64,000 bases of DNA, from assembly GCA_963082975.1 (NCBI GenBank), contig OY720350.1:46144734-46208733 (forward strand), written 5' to 3'. The position numbers and the translations under genes are program-made. Below are positions 23,201 through 34,009 of the stretch, in pieces; the stretch's first letter is position 1; every line of letters starts with the position of its first letter. The notes beneath the pieces were generated by a model. That model saw nothing but the letters and a program-made list of their open reading frames with translations, was not told the DNA's origin and searched no databases. The DNA is from Labia minor. Lineage: Eukaryota > Arthropoda > Insecta > Dermaptera > Spongiphoridae.

Positions 23201-25803
23201 TTTCGGGATTCGAGTTGAACCTCCAACTAAAACAACATCATGAATTGAACCCTTATCTAATTTTGCATCGTCAAGGGCTTTTTCAACTGGTTGTAAAGTA
23301 GATTTGAAGAGATCAGAACAAAGTTCCTCAAATTTTGCTCTTGATATTTTAGTATAAAAATCTTGACCATCCATTAAAGCGTCAACTTCAATGGATGCTT
23401 CGGTGCTTGAAGAGAGGGTACGTTTAGCCCTTTCAGCAGCAGTGCGAAGTCTTCGAAGAGCCCGAGGGTTTGAACGTAAATCTCTCTTAAATTTTCTTTT
23501 AAATTCATCAACAAGATAATTAACTAATCGATTGTCAAAGTCTTCTCCTCCAAGATGAGTGTCACCAGCTGTTGATTTTACTTCAAAAAGACCTTCGTCT
23601 ATGGTTAGGATCGAAACATCAAAAGTGCCACCGCCAAGATCAAAAATCAAAACATTTCTCTCGTTTTTCAAATTCTTATCTAAACCATAGGCAAGAGCAG
23701 CAGCGGTTGGTTCGTTTATAATTCGAAGGACATTCAATCCAGCAATAACACCAGCGTCTTTTGTGGCTTGCCGTTGCGAGTCATTAAAGTAAGCAGGAAC
23801 TGTAATAACGGCGTCGCAAACTGTTTTACCTAAATAAGCTTCAGCTGTTTCTTTCATTTTCGTTAAAACCATTGACGAAATTTCCTCCGGTGAGAATCTC
23901 TTCATGTTTCCTTTATAATTAACCTGTAGCTTCGGTTTGCCATTGTCATTGTAAACTTTAAACGGCCAATGTTTGATATCTTCTTGAATTTTGGAGTCAT
24001 CATATTTTCGTCCTATAAGTCGTTTTGCATCAAAAATGGTGTTATTTGGATTCAAGGCTACTTGATTTTTTGCAGCATCCCCAATCAGTCTTTCTGTATC
24101 GTTAAATGCCACATAACTTGGCGTAGTACGATTACCTTGGTCGTTGGCAATGATCTCCACCTTTCCTTGTTGCCAGACACCCACACAAGAATAAGTGGTG
24201 CCCAAATCAATTCCAATTGCTGGTGCCTTCATACTTTCATTTATCTTAACAATTATAAAAATCTAAAGTGAAAAATTCACAAGATTTCCTCTTACAAGAT
24301 CCAAATGATTTGTTTATCTCATCTATAGTTTTTAATTTAACTTACAAATCACGGCCTCCTTTTCTTAATATATATATACGATCCAGTCGTTTACTAGAAA
24401 ATTCTTTCGTGTTCTCAAAGTATTGGGTATCTATTCTGCCCTGACGGTGATAATACATACACAGCCCCTTCTTCTTTTAATATAATTAAATTTGATATAT
24501 TTTTTAATGGAGTTCAAGTCTATCTAGCAAAAAATATTTCACTTACTATTATTATATTAATGTTTGAATATAATATAAAATATATATATATATTTAATTT
24601 AAATTTTAAATTTTATAATTATATTATATAATTATAAAATATTTCATTTTTTTTTATAAGGTGTGATAAAAGAATAAATTAAATATATAAATAATTTTCC
24701 CTACATATATTTCAGGAGGATTATGACAATAAATAGGTTAAAATCATTCGAGAAAAGAGAAAAAGGGGGTTTTAAGTTCATTCTTTAGAAATAATATTTT
24801 TAACAAAACTTAAAATTTGTAAAAAAAAATAATCGTTTATTATCGTATTAGGATATAGATATAACATAGCAAACTTTTTTTTAATTCATTAATACTCCTT
24901 GAATTATACTCTATTTTTATAATTAATAATATTTTTTTATTAATTCCCTCTAGTTTTGATATTTTATATCTAATTTTTAAATAATTTTCAAGATTCCTAA
25001 GATATTATACATTATACTAGTATTGATTATTATATTAAAAAATTAATTAGTTTTAAACAATTAATTTCTATAGATAAATCAATTAAATAAAATAATCAAA
25101 AATCAAAGTGAAAGATATAGAAAACAAGAATGGACTTTACAACATGAAATTCAAGCACGAAATCAGTTTCAAATAAAAGTAATTATCATTTGACTGTTTC
25201 AATTTGTTTTTTTTTTCGATAATTTAAGAGTTTTATTTAATATTTAGGTAGAAGAATTAGAGAAACTTGTAAATACTCTCCTTGAGAATGAAAGAATATT
25301 GAAATATAAATTAGAAAGACGTGCCTCTCAATTGCAACGAATGCATGCAAGCGCTGAGTTGGAGGCCGCTGCTCGGAGGGTGGAATTGGCTGCGAGGATG
25401 AGATACGATAAAAATCGAGAATTGTCCGTTCTTGTCTCCGATCTTGAAAATCGTTATAAAACAATATTATCTGAAACCAACGAGCGAGCAAGACGTCAGC
25501 AAAATAATGATCAAAAAGTAATAAGCATAAAAAAACAATACAAATTTTCATTTATATTAAAAAAAAAAAAAAAAAAATTATTTTTTTCTTTTTTAGAAAA
25601 TTAGATATTTACAATCAATTATTTTAAGATCGGGTCTTCAAAATCAGTCTAATTTAACATTTGAAAATAATCTGGAACTAAATTTTACCTCCGCTGAACC
25701 AGAACATGAAGCTACTTCTCTTCTACCTGAACAGACAATTACCATCCCTTCTGAAATCAATAATGAATTAAATTTTACCTCTATTAATAAAGAAAGAAAT
25801 TAA
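12956..25803 (+). CDS. CEP112: DUF4485 coiled-coil protein, CEP112 (CCDC46)-like, eleven exons
   Basis: Exons: 12956-13055, 13124-13329, 17108-17351, 17679-17932, 18042-18134, 18211-18332, 18710-18914, 19283-19417, 25074-25178, 25248-25517, 25597-25803. All junctions use GT/AG and keep phase, giving about 646 residues (human CEP112 about 955). The N-terminus (residues about 10-100) has [38 protein letters not shown] and LETPFNE, the DUF4485 pattern (LD-EFD, W-I-L, LL--MLK-G-L--PF) of CEP112. The rest is hydrophilic with long heptad-like coiled coil from residue about 215 to 575, then a short acidic tail. CEP112 proteins are centrosomal and little understood; function here is by family. Intron 2 (3.8 kb) hosts DDX24, and intron 8 (5.7 kb) hosts Hsp70, both on the other strand, plus several transposons. 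An orthologue is likely, but other DUF4485 proteins cannot be excluded. Confidence 0.8.
13532..16283 (-). CDS. DDX24: ATP-dependent RNA helicase DDX24/Mak5, four exons, nested
   Basis: Nucleolar DEAD-box helicase related to yeast Mak5, needed for large ribosomal subunit maturation. Exons in transcript order: 16283-16155 (ATG 16283), 16045-15437, 15189-14422, 14044-13532, giving about 672 residues. A Lys-rich nuclear/nucleolar tract occupies residues about 50-115. Motifs: Q motif GFTQPTMIQ, motif [10 protein letters not shown] (about 201), Ia TPTRELA, GG and TPGRL, motif II DETD (about 316), motif III SAT in [30 protein letters not shown], and motif [11 protein letters not shown] (about 512). 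The [10 protein letters not shown]-terminus and the FSATLTLTH context are typical of DDX24. Motif II reads DETD instead of DEAD. The whole gene sits inside intron 2 of the CEP112-like gene, on the opposite strand. Confidence 0.96.
14224..14256. repeat. TA microsatellite in DDX24 intron 3
   Basis: A run of about 14 TA dinucleotides inside the intron that joins the two C-terminal DDX24 exons. Similar shorter TA runs occur near 877, 4346, 31317, 36150 and 45431. Confidence 0.85.
16422..17029. mobile_element. Non-autonomous hAT-type element with perfect 8-bp target duplication
   Basis: 608 bp bounded by ATATATAC at 16414-16421 and 17030-17037. Terminal repeats: left CAGAGATGGCGAACCTTTTT, right the inverse of CAGGCATGGCGAACCTATGG. 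The 8-bp duplication and CAG.G ends are diagnostic of hAT. The inside is AT-rich without a transposase frame. It lies just upstream of the DDX24 start codon (16283) and inside intron 2 of the CEP112-like gene, so it may sit in or next to the DDX24 promoter. Confidence 0.9.
18942..19215. mobile_element. Short hAT-type MITE in CEP112-like intron 7
   Basis: 274 bp with ends CAGGAGTGAGCAACCCGC and, inverted, CAGGGGTAAGCAACCTTTTT. The subterminal sequence is GC-rich (GCAGCCCGCGGGTTGC near the left end, GCGGCCCGCC repeats near the right). Flanks show GTTTACAC (18930-18937) and GTTTACAA (19216-19223), an imperfect target duplication with four extra bases on the left. No coding capacity. Confidence 0.75.
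19439..21003 (-). mobile_element. Defective pogo/Tigger-type DNA transposon in CEP112-like intron 8
   Basis: 1,565 bp flanked by TA on both sides (19437-19438, 21004-21005). Terminal repeats: GGGTAAGGTTGCTCAAGTCG at the left, and the inverted right end GGGTAAGGTTGCTCAAGTCA. The motif AAGTCGTA/TACGACTTA recurs in subterminal regions (for example near 19664, 19673, 20619). A transposase remnant lies on the minus strand (next entry). The TA duplication and remnant protein place it in Tc1/mariner-pogo. It begins only 21 bases after the donor of CEP112-like exon 8. Confidence 0.88.
19784..20434 (-). pseudogene. Pogo-type transposase C-terminal remnant
   Basis: The open frame 20434-20174 reads [19 protein letters not shown], the DDE_1-family block (HTTHxLQPLD) that precedes the last catalytic Asp region in pogo/Tigger/jerky-like transposases, followed by [11 protein letters not shown] and then loss of frame. 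A second minus frame, 20113-19784, is hydrophilic and would be the tail. The DNA-binding N-terminal half and most of the catalytic domain are absent, so the protein cannot be active. Confidence 0.75.
21116..21615. mobile_element. Foldback MITE with long inverted ends in CEP112-like intron 8
   Basis: About 500 bp. The left arm (21116 to about 21210) begins TTTATTTTTGTTTTACATG and is repeated inverted at the right end (about 21530 to 21615); the two arms, about 85-90 bp, differ by only a few bases and a small indel. The interior is AT-rich and non-coding. No clear target duplication. It lies in the same intron as the pogo element and Hsp70. Confidence 0.8.
21616..22330. other. 3' flank of Hsp70 inside CEP112-like intron 8
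   Basis: AT-rich sequence between the MITE and the Hsp70 stop codon. It should contain the Hsp70 3' UTR on the minus strand; TTTATT (AATAAA antisense) occurs several times, so the exact cleavage site cannot be chosen. No other feature is seen. Confidence 0.5.
22331..24232 (-). CDS. Cytosolic heat shock protein 70, intronless, nested
   Basis: A single 633-residue open frame. ATPase domain signatures: [14 protein letters not shown] (about 5-18), [14 protein letters not shown] (about 196-209), [13 protein letters not shown] (about 333-345), and [14 protein letters not shown]. The substrate-binding domain follows ([33 protein letters not shown]). The C-terminus is EEVD, the TPR co-chaperone docking signal of cytosolic Hsp70. 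GGMP repeats before the tail are absent, and the lid and tail are slightly short. Lack of introns, a TATA box and a heat-shock element upstream all fit an inducible gene. It lies within intron 8 of the CEP112-like gene on the opposite strand. The start is [11 protein letters not shown], one or two residues longer than many insect Hsp70s. Orthology to a named family member cannot be set. Confidence 0.96.
   Translation of the reverse strand: MKAPAIGIDLGTTYSCVGVWQQGKVEIIANDQGNRTTPSYVAFNDTERLIGDAAKNQVALNPNNTIFDAKRLIGRKYDDSKIQEDIKHWPFKVYNDNGKPKLQVNYKGNMKRFSPEEISSMVLTKMKETAEAYLGKTVCDAVITVPAYFNDSQRQATKDAGVIAGLNVLRIINEPTAAALAYGLDKNLKNERNVLIFDLGGGTFDVSILTIDEGLFEVKSTAGDTHLGGEDFDNRLVNYLVDEFKRKFKRDLRSNPRALRRLRTAAERAKRTLSSSTEASIEVDALMDGQDFYTKISRAKFEELCSDLFKSTLQPVEKALDDAKLDKGSIHDVVLVGGSTRIPKIQSLLQNFFSGKSLNFSINPDEAVAYGAAVQAAIIGGDSSEKIQDLLLVDVAPLSLGIETAGGVMTKIIERNSRIPCKKTQTFSTYADSQPGVTIQVFEGERAMTNDNNLLGTFDLNGIPAAPRGVPQIEVTFDLDANGILNVSAMEKGSGKSRNITITNDKGRLSREEIDRMVSDAEKFKEEDEKHRARIESRNVLESYVYNAKKSLEEAGEKLPKDETTLAKEKIQETISWLDNNALADKHEFDYRLEQIQKVCQPLMTKIHSPGQQNIPPNFSAPSPKDPAFEEVD
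24233..24350 (-). other. Hsp70 5' leader
   Basis: About 118 bp between the TATA region and the start codon, A-rich in the sense strand as is usual for inducible Hsp70 leaders. The segment 24251-24342 is repeated, at roughly 88% identity by eye, at 26313-26403 in the same orientation. Confidence 0.6.
24366..24414 (-). promoter_or_regulatory. Hsp70 core promoter: TATA box and gapped heat-shock element
   Basis: A TATATATA run at about 24368-24378 lies about 140 bp before the start codon. Immediately upstream (higher coordinates) is GAA (24397-24399), TTC (24402-24404) and TTC (24412-24414), in the 5-bp register of heat-shock elements with one degenerate unit (TCG at 24407-24409). This is the expected HSF-binding arrangement for a stress-inducible gene. 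Confidence 0.65.
24415..25073. other. Rest of CEP112-like intron 8
   Basis: Between the Hsp70 promoter and exon 9 of the host gene. AT-rich with no recognisable feature other than the acceptor at 25072-25073. Confidence 0.5.
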
Positions 25804-25984
25804 ATACTTTATTTTTTTTCTATTTCACCAAATATAGAAATAAAATTCAAATAAAAACGATCAATCTTTTATTAAAATTAATTATTTTTGTCAAAGTAAG
25901 ATATAAATATTACTTTGCGTAATTAATGGAATAAACAACCTTGAAGATTTTCCTGAAATCTATTTAAATGACTCTCTTAAGTAT

Positions 25985-26299
25985 ATGAAAAAAAAAATCA
26001 ATTATTTGTCCACTCAAAAAACACTATCGAGAAGAGAGCAGACCATTTTGCCCCGTCTCAGAATAGGTCACTGCTTCTTTGCACACGGACATGTGATTCT
26101 GAAAGAAAATACCCTTTGGTGTACTATATACGATATGAGATTCACAGTAGATCATGATCTTGTCAAATGCCCATCGTATGTGTCGGCAAGTACTTCATGT
26201 AAAATTCAAAATTTAAATATCAGGGATCTATTAGGAAAGGCTGTAAATTTTGAGAATTATTTTAAGTTACTTTTACAAAATATAATATTTAATTATTAA
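25985..26299 (+). pseudogene. Fragment of a Jockey/I-type LINE, 3' end of ORF2
   Basis: The open frame contains QTILPRLRIGHCFFAHGHVIL, FTVDHDLVKCPSYVSA and NIRDLLGKA, matching the common pattern RLRIGHTRLTHGHLL...LTVEHILxECPxY that follows the RNase H/RT region of Jockey- and I-clade LINEs. One of the conserved Cys pairs is lost (CTIYD instead of CxxC). No reverse transcriptase domain lies upstream, so it is a truncated relic. It ends close to the copied Hsp70 leader segment. Confidence 0.65.
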
Positions 26300-26312
26300 G
26301 TATTTATTTGTA

Positions 26313-26403
26313 AATTATAAAAATCTAAAGTAAACAATTCACAAGACTTCCTCATAAAAGATCTAAATGATTTGTATATCATCTGTAGTTTTTAATTTAA
26401 CTT
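26313..26403 (-). repeat. Second copy of the Hsp70 5' leader segment
   Basis: Matches 24251-24342 along its length: shared blocks are AATTATAAAAATCTAAAG, ATTCACAAGA, AAATGATTTGT and AGTTTTTAATTTAACTT, with scattered substitutions and one 2-base gap. No Hsp70 coding sequence follows on its downstream side (lower coordinates), where a LINE fragment lies instead. The mariner element starts a few bases beyond its upstream side. Confidence 0.75.
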
Positions 26404-26411
26404 TAATTTAT

Positions 26412-27178
26412 TTAAACAGGTCAATAAATTCGTGACTTTTTAAATTTCCTCTCTCTTAAATGGAATGGCAAGACTGTTCCTGTCAGCAGGCAACTAGTCG
26501 AAAAATTTGAACCAGCTGGGTCTTTTAGTTTTTGTTTGTCATTCATTAATAGCAGACTAGGAGGCAGCTAGCCGAGAGTATAACGTAGTAATTTTCTACT
26601 CAATAAGTCGGCGTTCGATTCCAACTAAGAACAAATTTTTCTAATAAAATTCAATTTAACATCTGCTGCCTCCGGCTCCAGGAACTATCAGTTCCTGGTT
26701 CTATACAGGAGGAAGGTAACGGGAAACTACCGCATTAACATTCCCAAGAAAAATCTTCATGGCTGGGCAGCTTCTAAGGCTATCCTAGTCATGATGATAG
26801 CCAAACTCCGAAAGGAAGACGGCACCTTAAGAAGAAGAAGAGTAACAGACTACCTCGTGATTTGAGAAGGAAATAAAAAAAATGAATTTTCATTAAAATC
26901 CAAGAATTGGAATACGAATTGCTTCCTCATCTGCCCTATTCTCCTGATTTAGCCCCGGGTGACTATTTCTTGTTTCCAAACCTGAAGAAATGGCTCGGTG
27001 AAAAGAAATTTGACTCCAATCAAGAAATCATCTCACAAACAAGTATATTTTGATGTCCTCGAGAAATCTTATTTTTTGGAAGGGATAAAAAAATTGGAGA
27101 AACATTGGAGGAAGTGTATAGAGCTCAAAGGAGACTAGAATAAAATGATTTTTTATCCAGAAACCTGTGTGTTTCACA
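26412..27178 (+). mobile_element. Internally deleted mariner, copy 2, split by a SINE
   Basis: The left terminus matches the mariner end (CAGGTCAATAAATTCGTGAC), followed by the 5' leader as in copy 1. The sequence is interrupted at 26559-26845 by a SINE and resumes to about 27178. After the start region the frame jumps directly to the transposase C-terminus: SPDLAPGDYFLFPNLKKWLG, SYFLEGIKKLEKHW and CIELKGD are visible at about 26910-27140. The junction (AAAATCC joined to AGAATTGG) appears to be the same as in copy 1. The right terminal repeat has been lost or replaced. Confidence 0.85.
26559..26845 (+). mobile_element. tRNA-derived SINE inserted in mariner copy 2
   Basis: 287 bp flanked by CAGACT (26553-26558 and 26846-26851); the uninterrupted mariner copy 1 shows the empty site. 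The head is tRNA-like: A box TAGCCGAGAGTA (26569-26580) and perfect B box GTTCGATTCC (26613-26622), 43 bp apart. A GC-richer body follows, containing the hairpin CAGGAACTATCAGTTCCTG, and then an AAGAAGAAGAAG tail. This is the structure of a Pol III-transcribed SINE. Confidence 0.85.
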
Positions 27179-27439
27179 TTATTTATACGGAGATAAAACT
27201 GACATTTCAGCAATCATTTATGTTTATTCAGAGTATTGCCGAAATGTTGGTTTTATATCCAAATAAATAATTTTTCACTTAACAAAAATTCTATAATCTT
27301 TGATGTAATTTACATTCTAAAATAAACAAATAATGTTCTATGTAATATACAATATTTATTTGAAAATAAATTAAAGTTACAAAATACTATTTACAAAATT
27401 TGTTATAATAACATTAGTAAACATAATTTTTTTAAATAT

Positions 27440-27775
27440 TGTTTTGTCTTTTGTCACATATTGTATTTAATTTTCCACATAACATACTATCTTGATTGAT
27501 CCTCCAGGACGTAATCTTTTCAACTTCTCAACTGTACAAATTTTGGTCGTTAAAGTAAAGTCAACATACACAGTTTTTAAGCATTTTACCAAAGGGGAGG
27601 CCAAGTAAATCATTCAGGCCCAATCGCTTTATCCATCTTTCATGTAAATTATCATTCCTGGAAAAACAGATAATGGCTCCCCGTTCTCTTGAAGGAAATG
27701 AATTTATTATACTACCAATATGAGCACAACCAGAGATTTGCAAAAATACCAAATTTTATACATTTTACATAAAAT
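27440..27775 (-). pseudogene. Decayed THAP-type zinc finger fragment
   Basis: On the minus strand the frame from 27752 reads ISGC, INSFPSRERG, CFSRNDNLHERWIKRLGL and KMLKNCVC; after an in-frame stop and a frame change come YFNDQNLYS and KLKRLRPGGS. This resembles a THAP domain: N-terminal Cys pair, FP, RWI, C-x2-H (here C..Y) and the L-R-PGA signature. The first Cys is replaced by Leu and the His by Tyr, so the zinc site is broken. Source may be a P-element transposase or a host THAP gene. Only weakly supported. Confidence 0.45.
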
Positions 27776-27810
27776 TAATTTAAATATGTATATGATTAAT
27801 ATGAAGCCGG

Positions 27811-28350
27811 TATCTATACGATCCCCCCTGCACCTCGCAGAATTTGATGAAACTTCGCCAGTTGATTCTTTGATTAATTCTAAGAAACTTTTTCCTTAGG
27901 CATTTCTTGGGAGAACTTCTAGTTTTCGAGATAAAAAGGATTAAAGATTGGATTTCAATCCATTTATATCCCATTTAGCTACCATGTCTTATCAGTTTGA
28001 CCAGCAGAGGGCGCGACTAATTTTCGGTTTTTTTCAGTTCGGATTGTATATAGAAAAATTAAAAAATTAATTAATTAAATAATTTTCCTATATCCAAACC
28101 GAACAGAAAAAACCAAAAATTAGTGAATATGTGAATAATTAGTGAATTAGTCAATGAAAATTTCTTAATGGCTGCACATTTCGACATTCATAACCATCTA
28201 ATTGATATTCAATCTTTAATCCTTTTTATCTCGAAAACTACAAGTTCTCCCAAGAAATGTCTAAGAAAAAATGTTTCTTAGAATTAATCAAAGAATCAAC
28301 TGGCGAAGTTTCATCAAATTCTGCGAGGTGTAGGGGGGATCGTATAGATA
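27811..28350. mobile_element. Palindromic MITE carrying a CTCF-type motif, copy 2
   Basis: About 540 bp, co-linear with copy 1 (8888-9429) over its whole length, including the asymmetric interior. Ends are TATCTATACGATCCCCCC and its inverse. As in copy 1 the outer bases match between the two ends of the copy but differ from the other copy (TCTATACG here, TATATTCG in copy 1). It lies upstream of CNOT11, next to the THAP relic. Confidence 0.87.
28001..28014 (+). promoter_or_regulatory. CTCF-type consensus within MITE copy 2
   Basis: CCAGCAGAGGGCGC again, identical to copy 1, although bases a few positions away differ between the copies (AGGTTGAC versus AGTTTGAC before it, TTTTAGG versus TTTTCGG after it). 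Confidence 0.55.
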
Positions 28351-28774
28351 TAATATACAAGTAATTTTCCCTAAATCAGCGCCCACGAGGGGGTGGTAGC
28401 GCCCACTTAGGGAATCACTGATCTAAATATTTGTATATATAGATATAATATAATATATAATTTATATTATATATTTCTATAATAATAAAACCTACCTTAT
28501 AAACCATTTTGTTGGTCTGTGGTTTCAACTCTCCTCATTTAAATGTCCCCCCTTGTATGTGGCACCCTCTACTTTGTTTGAATAACATGTGTTTTTGCTT
28601 ATTTTTAATAACTAAAGTCTGCTAAAGTCCCCGACTATCCATAAATTGAATAATTATTAAATGCCAACAATCTTTTATAATTATGAGATGAAATGTAATA
28701 AATCTATTTGTTGAACCTCTATAATATATATATATATACTTGGTATTAAAAAAATAAATTATTTTAATTACACA
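28351..28774. other. 5' flank of CNOT11 with a possible hAT end
   Basis: GC-rich patch at about 28369-28423 (AGCGCCCACGAGGGGGTGG, AGCGCCCACTTAGGGAATCA) whose inverse begins CAGTGATTCCCTAAGTGGGC, similar to many hAT-type termini. No partner end is seen. The rest should hold the CNOT11 promoter and leader; nothing specific is recognised. Confidence 0.4.
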
Positions 28775-33011
<4,237 letters not shown>

Positions 33012-33160
33012 TACATTAAATATTTCATTTTATAAGTTAAAATCAAAAGAATCTTATATTTTATATATGACATAATTTTATTTTAATCAATAAATTAGGG
33101 AATATTAAATATAAATATATATAAAAATTGAATAAAAATATGATAAATTGGTATAAATGT
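33012..33160. other. Short convergent spacer CNOT11 / BRK1
   Basis: Only 149 bp separate the two stop codons, so the 3' UTRs either are very short or overlap. An AATAAA (33087-33092, +) follows CNOT11. Confidence 0.6.
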
Positions 33161-34009
33161 TTAAGATAGTGTTTCTCCTTTGGTTACCTAAAATTAAAAA
33201 AAAAGCATTAGAATAACGAAATGTCAATTGTAATTGAATTATATTGTTATATAAAAATAATTTTTTAAATGAATACTTAATTTTTAGTTAATGGTCCGAA
33301 ATTTAAAAAAACAAAATTTTTCAATATAAATTAATGAAATAATACATAAAATATTTTTAAAAAGTAAAGTTCCTTAGATAACCAACATTTTTTACTTAAT
33401 TAATTATATTTAGAAAAATGAATTAATGACTGTATTTTTTTATTCATTGAATTTAAATAGATTAACTTAATTTAATTTTGATAAACATTAATTACTATGA
33501 TATTTAATTTTATGAATAATTATTGTAAATAAAAAGATAATAAAATATTTAATTTAATTTCAAATTAAAATTTTTTAATAGAAACATTGATTAATATATT
33601 TTATCAAAATTTATTAAAAACATTTTGGTATAGGATATCACCATTTATAAAAATTAAGTGGAGGGGGGAGATATAGAAAAAAATAGGATTTTATTTATTA
33701 ATAAAAGAAACTCTGAATATAAAAAACAGAAATCTTACCCTTGCTTCCAAATACTCTACTCTTCTTTCTAAAGTTGTCAATTTTTCATTTAAAACAGCTA
33801 AACGCGACCGACATGACATATCTTAAATAGAAAAAATTTCATAAAATACAATGAATCAAGATTTTGGCGATTCATTATTATATCTTACCAAAAGAATTTA
33901 AAAAGTCAGTTATTTTCTTAATACTTCCTGTTATAACTTCAATATATTCCCTATTAGCCCAGTCTTGTTGAATTTGTTTTTGTATAGCTTCTCGGTGTAA
34001 AGCAGCCAT
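33161..34009 (-). CDS. BRK1: BRICK1/HSPC300, WAVE regulatory complex subunit, three exons
   Basis: Smallest subunit of the SCAR/WAVE complex, which relays Rac signals to Arp2/3 for branched actin assembly. Exons in transcript order: 34009-33889 (ATG 34009), 33821-33739, 33187-33161 (only 27 nt including the stop), giving 76 residues (human 75). The frame reads [56 protein letters not shown] and KGETLS, nearly the vertebrate protein and one continuous coiled coil. Exon 3 is tiny but its acceptor (antisense CT at 33188-33189) and frame leave little doubt. Too short and too split to appear as one open frame. Confidence 0.97.

Noticed and set aside
25985-26299. A host gene of about 105 residues
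   Set aside because: Matches the 3' end of Jockey/I-type LINE ORF2, with a lost Cys pair and no start context; a relic is more likely.
27780-27974. 64-codon minus frame
   Set aside because: Lies wholly inside the palindromic MITE; a chance frame.
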